A DNA stretch of 27,253 nucleotides from an uncultured Coriobacteriales bacterium (GCA_903789505.1 CAIFEU010000014.1:1-27253); one strand, 5' to 3'. Numbered from the stretch's first letter, positions 1 to 8,208 are shown. Made by a program: numbers and translations. Notes: a model not told the origin generated them from the sequence alone.

Positions 1-1
1 C

Positions 2-1930
2 GGCAGCTCCCCGGCCGGGTCCGAGCGCCGCGGCGCCCCGGGCGCGCTGCCCCCCTCGACAGGGACGGCGGGAGAGGCGGAGGCCGACGAGGGCGCCGGG
101 ACCGAGGGGACGTGCGTGCTCTCGGTCGACTTCGACCGTGAGCGCTTCGTCCGGATGCTGCGCGGGCAGCACGCCGAGTTCCTCGACGAGCGCACCGAGC
201 CCGAGGGCGACCCCGAGGGCGACCCCGACCCCTCGCGCATGGTGCCGCGCTACTCCAGCGAGCCGCTGGCGTTCATCCAGCGGGTGCCCCACGCGTATGC
301 GCTCGAGGGGTACCGCCTGCTCGGGACGAGCCCGCTGAAGAGCCTCGACGCGGTCATTCAGTCGTTCCAGCTGGCCGACGCCTCGGCGGAGCCGTCCGAG
401 TACGAGCGCGCCGCGCACGAGGAGATGGGCTTCGTCAGCAAGGTGCTCGCCGACCTGCCCCGCACGCCCCTCGCGCCGGCGCCGCGGGAGGCGTCCGACG
501 GTGCGGATGGCGCGGGCGGGCGTGAGGCCGCCGACGCGATGGGCGCTGGGGCGGCCCCTGACGAGGCTGTTCCTGACGGGGCGGTCGCCGATGCCGCTCC
601 CGGAAAGACCCCCGCTGACGGCGTCGTCCCGGCTGATGCCGCCCCCGCCGCCGCGGACGCCGGGGATGGCGACGCGTCTGGCGCCGAGGGCGCATCGGGC
701 GCGGTCGACGCCGGGAGCGTGCCCGACGCCGGTGGCGAGGTGCCCTTCTCGAGCCTGCCGCTGTCCGGGGCGGGGGACACCCTCGACGCGCCCGACTCCG
801 CGGTGGGGCTCGACCCGCGCGCGTTCGACGAGCCCGGGTCGCGCCTGCTGTGCGCGCGGCGCGTGTCGGACATGGGCATCTACGAGTCGACGCAGCGCGC
901 CGGCCTCCCCGGCGAGGTCATGAGGGCGTACGAGCAGAGGGGGGCGTCCGGGGCGCTGGCGGCGCTGCGCGACATCCACGACCGCACGGAGAACGTTCTC
1001 GTGCGCGGCGCCTGCGTGTCTCTGAGCGACGACATCGTCAACGACCGCGTCACGCCCCGGGACGGCGAGCGCGTGCGCCAGAGGTTCGCCGACATCTACG
1101 GCCTGGCGGACGACATCCGCCGCGCGAACCGCCTGATCCAGTCGGGCGGGGCGGACCGGGCGGTCGACGTGCTCGAGGGCGTCGTGAGCCGCGTCGACTC
1201 GGCCGGCTGGTTCGCGGACTCCCCCACGCGCGCGTACCGCTACTTCGACAGCTACGCGTCGCGCGCCATCTACCCGAGCCGCTGCGCCGACGACCTCGGC
1301 GGGCGCGAGCTGCGCATGATCGCCGACGAGTACTACGTCGCGCACCACCGCCTGGCGGGGCTGCTGGTCAACTCGCCCAACCGCGTCGAGGACGCGATCG
1401 CCCACGCGCGCCGCGCGGTCGAGCTCGGCCCCTCCGTTGCGGCGTCGTACCTGCTGCTCGCGCGCAGCTACTTCGGGGCGTTCGACTACCACTCCGAGAT
1501 CGAGACGCTCAAGTCGATGCTGCGCATCGCGTGGAGCCCCGGGGATGTGGGCGTCGCGCTGTACTGGATGGGCTACGCGTACTGGATGGTGGACGAGCCC
1601 GAGCTGGGCACCGCCTGCTACCAGCGCAGCTCGTCGTACGACGCGAACATGGTCGAGCCGGCGTCCGCTGAGCTCGCGTCGTTTCTGCGCAAGCGCGGCG
1701 TGATGGCCGTCAACGATGGGCTGGTCGCCGAGGGCGACGTTGACGCGGTCCTGCTCGCCGGCGGCATCGACCTGTCGCAGGTCGAGTCCAACGCGCGCCT
1801 GCTGATGGCGGGCGCTGACGCCAGCCTGCGCGCGGGGTCCAAGCGCCTGTCGCTCTCGCTGCTCGGCTCGGCGGCGACCCTGCTGCGCGACGACGCGCTG
1901 ACCACGGTGTTCGAGTCGATCAACGGGTAG
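2..1930 (+). CDS. TPR-repeat protein of unknown function, 5' end outside window
   Basis: The frame is open from the left edge, so the gene probably begins outside the window. A GTG at 116, preceded by GAGGGGA, is an alternative internal start giving 604 aa. Numbering from that GTG, residues 1-115 look globular, and residues 120-235 are a low-complexity Ala/Asp/Gly/Pro linker, probably disordered. Residues 235-604 are helical and contain TPR-like segments around 420-520, with the alternating Ala/Tyr/Leu spacing of TPR helices (for example AIAHARRAVELGPS and ALYWMGYAYWM). The stretch before 116 is also Gly/Ala/Glu-rich with GC-rich third positions, which supports it being coding. I see no signal peptide or membrane segment in the visible part. 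TPRs usually mediate protein-protein contacts; no catalytic motif is visible, so no function is assigned. The next gene starts 365 bp downstream and has its own promoter, so the two are probably not an operon. Confidence 0.75.
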   Translation, partial: GSSPAGSERRGAPGALPPSTGTAGEAEADEGAGTEGTCVLSVDFDRERFVRMLRGQHAEFLDERTEPEGDPEGDPDPSRMVPRYSSEPLAFIQRVPHAYALEGYRLLGTSPLKSLDAVIQSFQLADASAEPSEYERAAHEEMGFVSKVLADLPRTPLAPAPREASDGADGAGGREAADAMGAGAAPDEAVPDGAVADAAPGKTPADGVVPADAAPAAADAGDGDASGAEGASGAVDAGSVPDAGGEVPFSSLPLSGAGDTLDAPDSAVGLDPRAFDEPGSRLLCARRVSDMGIYESTQRAGLPGEVMRAYEQRGASGALAALRDIHDRTENVLVRGACVSLSDDIVNDRVTPRDGERVRQRFADIYGLADDIRRANRLIQSGGADRAVDVLEGVVSRVDSAGWFADSPTRAYRYFDSYASRAIYPSRCADDLGGRELRMIADEYYVAHHRLAGLLVNSPNRVEDAIAHARRAVELGPSVAASYLLLARSYFGAFDYHSEIETLKSMLRIAWSPGDVGVALYWMGYAYWMVDEPELGTACYQRSSSYDANMVEPASAELASFLRKRGVMAVNDGLVAEGDVDAVLLAGGIDLSQVESNARLLMAGADASLRAGSKRLSLSLLGSAATLLRDDALTTVFESING

Positions 1931-2295
1931 CTGCCGCGCGGCGGTCGGGGCGGGTGCGTTTGGCCGCCCACACCTCGCCCCTCCCCGCGTGGGCTCCGGC
2001 GGCGCGCCCCTTGCGTGCGCCGCGGACCCTTCGCGCGGCCACCGGCGTCGCCCCGAGCTCGCTCCACCCGCGCCGCCCCGCGCGCCCTTCCGCCCCCGCG
2101 CGTCAAGCCTTCGTGCCGCTCGCGGGCCGGGGCGCCATTGACGTTGCCTTGCAACGAAGTATCGATACAATCTCATGGGTTTCGACAAGGGGGCCACCGG
2201 GCCGGCGACGCCGCCACCGAGAGGCGCGCCCGCCCCTCCGGCCCCAGCGCGCCGTCGCGACCGGCGACGCCGCGAAGAATCGGGAGGACGATCCT
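1931..2295. other. Intergenic region upstream of the symporter gene
   Basis: This 365-bp gap has no convincing gene. The frame of the downstream symporter is open back to 1954, but that extension is Arg/Pro/Ala-rich without family similarity and has no ribosome binding site. The gap contains an AT-richer patch at about 2135-2185 that carries the promoter and two palindromes described separately. The final 20 bp carry the symporter's ribosome binding site. Confidence 0.6.
2142..2171 (+). promoter_or_regulatory. Candidate promoter with two palindromes upstream of the symporter gene
   Basis: TTGCCT at 2144-2149 and TACAAT at 2166-2171 are 16 bp apart and sit in the only AT-rich patch of the gap. 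Two perfect palindromes overlap them. CGTTGC-CTT-GCAACG at 2142-2156 covers the -35 element, and GTATCGATAC at 2159-2168 covers the start of the -10 element. This layout is what a repressor or activator site would look like. The protein that binds is unknown. Confidence 0.5.
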
Positions 2296-3753
2296 GTGAG
2301 CAGCTCCGATAAGTACGTCGAGGACGCGGTCACGGAGGAGGTGGAGAAGTCGACGCGCGAGCACTTCGGCAGCAGGCTCGGCTTCATCCTCGTCTCCGCC
2401 GGCTGCGCGATCGGCCTGGGCAACGTCTGGCGGTTCCCGTACATCACGGGCGAGTACGGCGGCGCCGCCTTCATCATCATGTACCTCGTCTTCCTCGTCA
2501 TCCTCGGCCTGCCGATCATGACGATGGAGTTCGCCGTCGGCCGCGCGAGCCGCGCCTCCGCCGCCGGCGCGATGCAGAAGCTCGCCCCCGGCAAGAAGTG
2601 GGGCTGGTACTCGTGGGTCGCGCTCGTCGGCAACTTCATGCTGATGATGTTCTACACGGTCGTGTGCGGCTGGATGCTCGACTACATCGTCAAGATGGCG
2701 ACGGGGACCTTCAGCGGCATGGACTCCTCCGCCGTGGCGACGGTGTTCAGCAACGCCCTGGCCAACCCCGGCGAGCAGGTCGCCTGGATGCTGATCACGG
2801 TCGCTCTCGGCCTGCTCGTCTGCAGCCTTGGCCTGCAGCGCGGCGTCGAGCGCGTGTCCAAGGTGATGATGGTGGCGTTGCTGTTCATCATGGTGCTGCT
2901 CGCCGTCCGCAGCGTCACGCTGCCCGGCTCGGCCGCCGGCCTGGAGTTCTACCTGGTGCCCAACTTCGGCAACCTGGCGCAGGACGCGTCCGGCAACTTC
3001 AGCTGGGCGCATCTGGGCGACGCAATCTACGCCGCCATGGGGCAGGCGTTCTTCACCCTGTCGCTGGGCATCTCCTCGATGGAGATCTTCGGCAGCCGCG
3101 TGGGCAAGTCCCACACCCTGCAGTCCGAGGCGCTGCGCATCTGCGGGCTCGACACGTTCGTGGCGCTGGTTGCCGGGCTGATCATCTTCCCGGCGTGCTT
3201 CGCGTTCTCGGTCAACCCGGGCTCCGGCCCGAGCCTGGTGTTCGTCACGCTGCCGAGCGTCTTCGAGCAGATGCCGCTGGGCCAGCTGTGGGGCGCGCTG
3301 TTCTTCGTGTTCATGAGCTTCGCCGCCCTGTCGACCGTCATCGCGGTGTTCGAGAACCTGATCAGCTTCGTCATGGAGAAGTGGGACCTGTCGCGGCGCG
3401 CCTCGGTCGTGCGCGTGGGCATCCTGATCGCGCTGCTGAGCCTGCCGTGCGCGCTGGGGTTCAACGTGTGGAGCGGCGTGCAGCTGCCCGGCATCGGCGA
3501 CATCCAGTCGATCGAGGACTTCGTCGTCTCCAACAACCTGCTGCCGCTGGGTAGCCTTGCCTACGTGATTTTCTGCACGACCAGGCTCGGCTGGGGTTGG
3601 AAGGGGTACCTCGCCGAGGCCAACACGGGCGTCGGCGTCAAGGTGCCCGCCTGGGCGCGCGGCTGGTTCACGTTCGGGATTCCGGTGCTGATCGTCTGCA
3701 TCCTGGTGATGGGCTATGTGCCCAAGATCATGGCGTGGGCCGGCATGGCGTAG
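2296..3753 (+). CDS. Sodium:neurotransmitter symporter (SNF/NSS) family transporter
   Basis: This is a 485-residue polytopic membrane protein of the LeuT-fold NSS family, which uses the sodium gradient to import amino acids or related amines. The GTG start is chosen because GGGAGGA lies 7 nt upstream and because the family N-terminus begins here. Residues 27-50 give the diagnostic first membrane helix, with GCAIGLGNVWRFPY containing the unwound Na+/substrate-binding turn. Later helices keep other family signatures: QAFFTLSLG in helix 6 and FAALSTVIAVFEN in helix 8, the latter with the Ser-Thr pair that coordinates sodium in LeuT. About 11 hydrophobic segments are visible, matching the bacterial branch of the family. 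Substrate cannot be read from the sequence; tryptophan, tyrosine or another hydrophobic amino acid is plausible. It appears monocistronic, with its own promoter and a hairpin terminator downstream. Confidence 0.93.
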   Translation: MSSSDKYVEDAVTEEVEKSTREHFGSRLGFILVSAGCAIGLGNVWRFPYITGEYGGAAFIIMYLVFLVILGLPIMTMEFAVGRASRASAAGAMQKLAPGKKWGWYSWVALVGNFMLMMFYTVVCGWMLDYIVKMATGTFSGMDSSAVATVFSNALANPGEQVAWMLITVALGLLVCSLGLQRGVERVSKVMMVALLFIMVLLAVRSVTLPGSAAGLEFYLVPNFGNLAQDASGNFSWAHLGDAIYAAMGQAFFTLSLGISSMEIFGSRVGKSHTLQSEALRICGLDTFVALVAGLIIFPACFAFSVNPGSGPSLVFVTLPSVFEQMPLGQLWGALFFVFMSFAALSTVIAVFENLISFVMEKWDLSRRASVVRVGILIALLSLPCALGFNVWSGVQLPGIGDIQSIEDFVVSNNLLPLGSLAYVIFCTTRLGWGWKGYLAEANTGVGVKVPAWARGWFTFGIPVLIVCILVMGYVPKIMAWAGMA

Positions 3754-3834
3754 CCTGAGCGGCGCGCGGCAGGCGCGCCGGGCGCGCGGTAAACGCGCGG
3801 CTCTGTGATGGCGCGCTGCTGATGAGAGAAGAAG

Positions 3835-3879
3835 ACGGGGGCGCCGGGCGCCGCGTGCGGCCCGCCCGGCGCCCCCCGT
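3835..3879 (+). terminator. Hairpin terminator of the symporter gene
   Basis: ACGGGGGCGCCGGGC at 3835-3849 pairs with GCCCGGCGCCCCCCGT at 3864-3879 (one extra C), leaving a 14-nt loop. The hairpin begins about 80 bp after the symporter stop and is followed by GTTGTC. It is stable but poor in U, as is common in very GC-rich genomes. Confidence 0.6.
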
Positions 3880-4058
3880 GTTGTCAGGCGCCCCTGCGGG
3901 GCGGTCGGGCGGGGCGCCGGGGCCCGGCGGGGGTGGGTGGGGCGGTGGCTAGTCACCTCCTTCCGGGGGGGGCGGGGGGGGGGGGCGCCCGCCCCCCCCC
4001 CGCCCCCCGTTGTTGCCAGGCGCCCGTGCGGGGAGGTCGGTCGGGGCGCCGGGACCCG
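3872..4058. repeat. Imperfect ~55-bp direct repeat, two copies
   Basis: Copy 1 spans about 3872-3926 and copy 2 about 4002-4058. Both run CCCCCCGT, TTGT or TTGTTG, then CAGGCGCCC, TGCGGGG, GGTCGG, CGGGGCGCCGGG and CCCG, with a few substitutions and a 1-2 nt length change. Copy 1 begins inside the right arm of the symporter terminator. The two copies flank the G/C-tract hairpin. Confidence 0.55.
3967..4008. repeat. G-tract/C-tract hairpin (17-bp all-GC stem)
   Basis: G6-C-G10 at 3967-3983 is the exact reverse complement of C10-G-C6 at 3992-4008, with an 8-nt loop. The G runs extend further (G8 at 3965-3972, G12 at 3974-3985). It lies downstream of both converging genes and could stop transcription from either side. 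Homopolymer runs this long are prone to slippage and to sequencing error. Confidence 0.55.
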
Positions 4059-4165
4059 TGAGGGGAGTGTCGGGCGCCTGTCAGGCGCGCGGCCGGCGGC
4101 ACCCCTTGTGCTGCCCCGCAATCGAACTCGGCCGGGCGCAGCCCCTCGCCTCCGACATGCCCGTG

Positions 4166-5314
4166 CTACCTCGTCGACGACGAGGCGGCCTTGTCGGCAT
4201 CCGCGCTGGAGTGGGAGACGGCTGCCTGGGCGGATGCCTTGGCCTTGCTCACCGCGGAGTCCTTCTTGGCGGACGCGGGCCCGTCGGCAGTGCCGTCGTC
4301 GACGACGACGCGGAACACCATCTGCTCCTCGGCGGAGTCGCTGTAGTCGTCAGAGGCGTAGGAGGTGTCCGAGGCGCTCGCCGCGTCGCTGACGACCAGC
4401 GCGCCGGTGTCGTCGATCGTTGCGGTCAGCGTGCCGTCGGGGAACGCGAGCGTCGCGGTGCCGTCGGGGTTCTCCTGCCAGGTCCCGTCCTCGGACTGGG
4501 TCTCGCCGAAGAACGAGATCGTGTAGGAGCACGTCCCGTCCTCGTCGAGGACGAGGCTGCCGCTGGCGCTCGCGTCGTCACGCTGGTCGACGGTGCCGTC
4601 GGTCGCCGTCAGGGCAGTGAGCATGGCAATCGGGAACTCGACGCCCTCGGAGCGCATGGCGGTCAGCGTCCACTCGTACGCGAAGCCGTCGGGGTCGCTC
4701 AGGTAGCTGGTGGTGTCGGCGCCCCGCGGCGTGAACAGGCCCGCCTCGACGTCCGCCTTGGGCGCGAGAGTGATGATGCCGCCGTCGGAGTCCGCCAGGA
4801 TGAGCGTGCCGTCGTCGGCGAACGCGGCGTACCCGTTGTCGTCGAGCACGACGCCCTCGCCGTCGGAGTACCAGGTGCCGGTTTCCTCGGTCTCGCCGCC
4901 GCCCGCGAACATCTCGTCGAGCTGGCTCTCGCTCACCATCGAGGACCCCATCGAGAGCGTGTAGGTGCCGTCGGGCTCGAACTCGACGTCCATCGTGAAG
5001 CCCATCGAGAAGAACATGGAGATGGCGAGCTCCGCGTTCTGTGCCTCCGTCTCGGAGGACACGGCGGACTCGTCGAACGACATGTCGATCATCTGCCACT
5101 CGCCGATGACCTGCTGGGCGATGGCGTCGGTCGTGCTGCCCGCGGAGGCCGTGGGCGACGTCGTCGAGGACGTGATGCCTACGCTCGAGGCGGTGGCGGC
5201 GAGCGCCGGCGTGCAGGCGATGCCCGTCCCGGCGAGCGCGAGGCCGAGCGAGGCGACGACGGCGAGCGAGCGAAGGCGGGGTCTGCTTGCGGTGATGTGG
5301 GAGCCGTTTGGCAT
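4166..5314 (-). CDS. Secreted two-lobed beta-rich protein, paralog A
   Basis: This is a 382-residue exported protein of unknown function. The ATG at 5314 is chosen because AGAAAGGA precedes it by 6-7 nt and it begins a clean signal peptide: RPRLR, then a hydrophobic core at residues 17-32, then ALA at 37-39 as a signal peptidase I site. A Ser/Thr-rich linker (40-62) follows. Two lobes with the same pattern come next. Lobe 1 is at 68-185 (VIGEWQM, DGTYTLSMGSS, TGTWYSDGEGVVLDD, DDGTLILAD). Lobe 2 is at 212-310 (YEWTLTAM, DGTCSYTIS, DGTWQENPDGTATL, DGTLTATIDD). The GxW/GTW strands resemble lipocalin-like (calycin) beta barrels, which is inference. A short strand (QMVFRVVV) and an Ala/Ser/Lys-rich tail close the protein. 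It is a tandem paralog of the gene at 5653-6828. Neither contains catalytic or anchoring motifs I recognise. Confidence 0.85.
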   Translation of the reverse strand: MPNGSHITASRPRLRSLAVVASLGLALAGTGIACTPALAATASSVGITSSTTSPTASAGSTTDAIAQQVIGEWQMIDMSFDESAVSSETEAQNAELAISMFFSMGFTMDVEFEPDGTYTLSMGSSMVSESQLDEMFAGGGETEETGTWYSDGEGVVLDDNGYAAFADDGTLILADSDGGIITLAPKADVEAGLFTPRGADTTSYLSDPDGFAYEWTLTAMRSEGVEFPIAMLTALTATDGTVDQRDDASASGSLVLDEDGTCSYTISFFGETQSEDGTWQENPDGTATLAFPDGTLTATIDDTGALVVSDAASASDTSYASDDYSDSAEEQMVFRVVVDDGTADGPASAKKDSAVSKAKASAQAAVSHSSADADKAASSSTR

Positions 5315-5476
5315 GGCGGTTCCTTTCTCTGCGGAGGTGTCACCGGCAACAGCGGGGGCGGGGGCTGGGATGCCGGGCGCCCCGGGGGCCGGCCTGCGTC
5401 GACCGCGCCGGCGGGCGGCGTGGCGTCCCGCTGGCGGGCGTCGCTGAAGCCGGCCTGCAAGTGCGAGGGCACCGCC

Positions 5477-5482
5477 AGTATA
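5477..5482 (-). promoter_or_regulatory. Candidate -10 element for secreted paralog A
   Basis: On the minus strand this reads TATACT, in a rare AT-rich spot 163 nt upstream of the paralog A start codon. The same hexamer occurs 152 nt upstream of paralog B, which suggests a shared promoter layout. No clear -35 hexamer is visible. Confidence 0.35.
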
Positions 5483-5522
5483 CATGGGACGGTCACGGGC
5501 CGGATGCCGCCGCTCACGAAAG

Positions 5523-5560
5523 AGCGCCGCGCCCGGCGAGCGGCTGCCGGGCGCGGCGCT
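5523..5560 (-). terminator. Perfect 15-bp hairpin terminator after paralog B
   Basis: AGCGCCGCGCCCGGC at 5523-5537 is the exact reverse complement of 5546-5560, with an 8-nt loop. On the minus strand it lies about 90 nt after the stop of paralog B and is followed by CTTTC. It separates the paralog B transcript from paralog A. Confidence 0.65.
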
Positions 5561-5652
5561 GGACGCCTGCGGGGGCGCGGAGATGCGGGGACCTCGCGCG
5601 ATGCCTTGAACGAGGCCCTTGCGCGAGGCGGTCTCCGAGGCGCGCTCGCCCC

Positions 5653-6828
5653 CTACTTGGCGGAGGCAGCCGAGGCAGCCTTGTCGGCGTCAGCGCCGGA
5701 GTGGGACGCCGCCGCCTTGGTCGCGTCCGCCTTGGCCTTGCCGGCAGCGGAGTCCGCGCCGGAGGACTTGTCGGCCGCGGCGCTGTCGACGACGACGTGG
5801 AAGACCATCTGCTCGTCGGAGGAGCCCGCCAGGTCTGCCGCGGCGCTCGCGGAGTCGGCGGCGGAGGAGGACGCGGCAGCGCCGGTCGCGTCGCTGACGA
5901 CCAGCGCACCGGCGTCGTCGATCGTGGCGGTCAGCGTACCGTCAGGGAACGTGAGCGTCGCGGTGCCGTCGGCGTTCTCCTTCCAGGTCCCGTCCTCGGA
6001 CTCGCTCTCGCCCGAGAGCGAGAGGGCGTAGGTGCAGGTGCCGTCGTCCCTGAGGACGAGGCTGCCGCCGACCTCGACGGACAAGGCCTGCGAGGGGTCG
6101 GTGGCCATCGCGGCGACGAGCGTGTCGAGGGGGATCTCGATGCCGCTGGAGCGGATGCCCGTCAGCGTCCACTCGTACGCGAAGCCGTCGGGGTCGCTCA
6201 GGTAGTTGGCGGCGACGTTGGCGCCGAACGGTGTGAACAGGCCGGCCTCGATGTCGGCCTCGCTCGCGAACTCGATGACCGTCCCGTCGGGGGACGCCAG
6301 CGAGATGGTGCCGTCGTCGGCGAAGGCGACGTACGCCTGGTCGTCCAGGACGACCCCCTCGCCGTCGGAGTACCAGGTGCCGCTCTGCGTGGTGTCCTCG
6401 GTCATGCCCATGTCGGCGAGCTGGCTCGCGCTCAGCGTCGAGGACCCCACCGAGACCGTGTAGGTGCCGTCGGCCTCGAAGTCCAGGTCGATGGTGATGC
6501 CCATCGAGGAGACCAGCGCCATGCCGAGCTGCGCGCTGTCGGCCGCCTCGGACGACACGCCGGACGACTCGTCGAACGACATGCCGATCATCTGCCACTT
6601 GCCGATCACCTGCTGGGCGACGGCGTCGGTCGTGCTGCCCGTGGTGGCGGCGGTCGACGTGGTCGCCGCGGTGGACGTCGACGTGGTGGTGGACGCAGTG
6701 CCCGACGCGGTGGATGCCAGGGCCGGCGTGCAGGTCACGCTCGCCCCTGCCAGCGCGAGGCCGAGCGAGGCGACGACAGCGAGCGAGCGGAAGCGGGTGC
6801 TGCGCGTGCTGGAGGAGCTGTTCGACAT
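5653..6828 (-). CDS. Secreted two-lobed beta-rich protein, paralog B
   Basis: This 391-residue protein matches paralog A almost end to end. The ATG at 6828 follows AGAAAGGACACGCT, a ribosome binding site like that of paralog A. The signal peptide is nearly identical (FRSLAVVASLGLALAG, then CTPALA before the cleavage point at about residue 38). The Thr/Ala/Ser linker (39-67) is longer than in A. Lobe 1 (about 73-190) has VIGKWQM, ADGTYTVSVGSS and SGTWYSDGEGVVLDD. Lobe 2 (about 217-313) has YEWTLTGI, DDGTCTYALS, DGTWKENADGTATL and DGTLTATIDD. The ending (MVFHVVVD, then an Ala/Ser/Lys/Asp tail with SHSGADADKAAS) matches A. The match of both coding regions, leader positions and start contexts shows a gene duplication. 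Function is unknown; a binding or surface role is only a guess from the lipocalin-like pattern. Confidence 0.85.
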   Translation of the reverse strand: MSNSSSSTRSTRFRSLAVVASLGLALAGASVTCTPALASTASGTASTTTSTSTAATTSTAATTGSTTDAVAQQVIGKWQMIGMSFDESSGVSSEAADSAQLGMALVSSMGITIDLDFEADGTYTVSVGSSTLSASQLADMGMTEDTTQSGTWYSDGEGVVLDDQAYVAFADDGTISLASPDGTVIEFASEADIEAGLFTPFGANVAANYLSDPDGFAYEWTLTGIRSSGIEIPLDTLVAAMATDPSQALSVEVGGSLVLRDDGTCTYALSLSGESESEDGTWKENADGTATLTFPDGTLTATIDDAGALVVSDATGAAASSSAADSASAAADLAGSSDEQMVFHVVVDSAAADKSSGADSAAGKAKADATKAAASHSGADADKAASAASAK

Positions 6829-7329
6829 AGCGTGTCCTTTCTCGGAGGGAGTGCCATCGGCCGCGGGCGGGGCGCGAGCGCGCAAACGACACGCGGCGCG
6901 CCGGGTGGCCCTGCGTGGGCGACGCCACTCGGTGCGACCGCCGTCGATACCTGCCAGTTTGGCCGACGGCTTCGCCTCGAGTATATATGACCCATGGATG
7001 TACTACGCCAGACTCACGCCGTTCGTCGTCGAAGGGGAGCCATTCGGGGCAGCCGACGGTCCGTCAGGGGCAGGCGGTAGGGGTGATTTCGGCGACCGTG
7101 CGCGTGGGATCCCTCATGAGGCCGGGAATGTGGAGGACATGCGGAGGACGCGGGCAAGTGGGACGCCGTCCGCGCGCCCGACGGGACGTGCGCGCCCATA
7201 TCTCGCGCATGCGCCGGGCGCATGACGACATGACGACGAAGAATTGTACTTGTCGCTGCCGCGCCGCCATCATCTTGTCGTGAGACGAGACGAGAGGCGT
7301 CGCATCGCGGCGCGGGAAGGCGGGGTCGC
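6829..7329. other. Divergent intergenic region
   Basis: This 501-bp region separates paralog B (minus) from the flavodoxin gene (plus). It holds the candidate -10 for paralog B at 6980-6985, a palindrome GCGCATGCGC at 7205-7214, and an 8-bp tandem repeat (CATGACGA twice, 7221-7236). An AT-richer patch with TTGTAC at 7244-7249 and CATCAT at 7268-7273 could be a weak promoter for the flavodoxin gene. I see no gene in it. Confidence 0.5.
6980..6985 (-). promoter_or_regulatory. Candidate -10 element for secreted paralog B
   Basis: The minus strand reads TATACT within CATATATACTCG, 152 nt upstream of the paralog B start codon. Paralog A has the same hexamer at a similar distance. No clear -35 hexamer is visible. 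Confidence 0.35.
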
Positions 7330-8208
7330 ATGGGCGGCAGGGACGTCGAGCTTGAGGAGTCGGGGACCGTTCTCGGGAAGGAGGGCGGCGCGTCCGGTCT
7401 GAGCAGGCGCGCCCTGCTGGCGGGCCTTGCGGGCCTGGTCGCGGCGCTGGCGGGAACGGCACTTGCCGGATGCTCCGGCGCGGCGTCGAGCGCCGGCGCG
7501 GCGGGCGTCCCCGCGACGTCGGCGTCGGCATCGTCGGGTGCGTCCGCGGGCGGTAACACCAAGCTCGCAGCCGCGTCCGCGGCGTCGTCGGGGGCGGACT
7601 CGATCGCGAGCTCCCTCAGGGGGACAGGCGCGGCGGTCGTGTACTTCTCGATGCCGCTCACCTCGGCGCCCGACCTGGACGTGGAGAGCGGCGCGAGCGT
7701 GCTCGTGCGCGGCGACGGCTCCATGGTGGGCCTCAACCAGATGGTTGCCGAGTACGTGAGCCAGCAGACCGGCGCCGACCTGATCCGCATCGTTGCGCAG
7801 GACGGGTGGTATCCCACCGACACGCCCGAAGACCTGATCGACTTCGCCCAGCAGGAGCAGGACGACGACGGGCGGCCGCCCTACACGCTGCAGGCGCCCG
7901 ACGGCAGCGAGATGGGTTCGCTGGCGGGCTACGACACGCTCTACATCGGCTACCCCATCTGGTGGTACGAGCTCCCGATGATCATGGACACGTTCTTCGA
8001 GAGCGAGGACCTGTCCGGCAAGACTATCCACATGTTCGTCGTGCATGGCGGCAGCGGCCTCTCGGGGACGCCGGCGGACATCGAGCGGATGCAGCCCGGC
8101 GCGTCCGTCGACGAGAACGGGCTGTCCATCAATCGCGCCGTCGTGGGAAGCGAGGGCGAGAGCGACGCCCATAGCTGGCTCGTGGGCATGGGGGCAATCG
8201 ATGAGTAG
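7330..8208 (+). CDS. Tat-exported flavodoxin-like lipoprotein
   Basis: This 292-residue protein has a twin-arginine signal (SRRALLAGLAG, residues 25-35) ending in a lipobox LAGC with Cys48, so it should be exported folded with cofactor and anchored by lipid. An Ala/Ser-rich linker (49-97) precedes a flavodoxin-like domain at 100-290. That domain has a first strand VVYFS, an adjacent loop lengthened relative to classic flavodoxins, and the conserved YIGYPIWWYELPMIMDTF segment (205-222) of the flavodoxin_4 group, followed by GKTIHMFVVHGGSG. It should bind FMN and carry electrons outside the membrane. It overlaps the next gene by 8 nt, so the pair is almost certainly cotranscribed. The phosphate-binding loop departs from the usual T/SxTGxT form, so FMN binding should not be taken as certain. 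The start is supported by GGAAGG about 10-16 nt upstream. Confidence 0.88.
   Translation: MGGRDVELEESGTVLGKEGGASGLSRRALLAGLAGLVAALAGTALAGCSGAASSAGAAGVPATSASASSGASAGGNTKLAAASAASSGADSIASSLRGTGAAVVYFSMPLTSAPDLDVESGASVLVRGDGSMVGLNQMVAEYVSQQTGADLIRIVAQDGWYPTDTPEDLIDFAQQEQDDDGRPPYTLQAPDGSEMGSLAGYDTLYIGYPIWWYELPMIMDTFFESEDLSGKTIHMFVVHGGSGLSGTPADIERMQPGASVDENGLSINRAVVGSEGESDAHSWLVGMGAIDE

Larger units (their letters stand above)
3754..4165. other. Convergent intergenic spacer, extremely GC-rich
   Basis: This 412-bp spacer lies between the 3' ends of the symporter gene (plus) and the first secreted paralog (minus). It holds a terminator hairpin, a long pure G/C hairpin and a roughly 55-bp imperfect direct repeat, each listed separately, plus a small inverted repeat GCGCCT-GTC-AGGCGC at 4074-4088. 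Reading frames through it are only products of base composition; I see no gene. Confidence 0.6.
5315..5652. other. Spacer between the two secreted paralogs
   Basis: This 338-bp gap holds the terminator of paralog B (5523-5560) and the upstream region of paralog A with a candidate -10 at 5477-5482. Its frames have no coding character that I trust. The gap means each paralog can have its own transcript. Confidence 0.55.

Noticed and set aside
1954..2295. N-terminal extension of the symporter to an upstream start
   Set aside because: The extension is low-complexity, crosses the likely promoter and has no ribosome binding site; GTG 2296 has a strong one.
4010..6990. Long plus-strand frames (673 and 560 residues) across the secreted paralogs
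   Set aside because: They are antisense shadows. The minus-strand frames have signal peptides, ribosome binding sites and paralogous sequence; the plus-strand frames have none.
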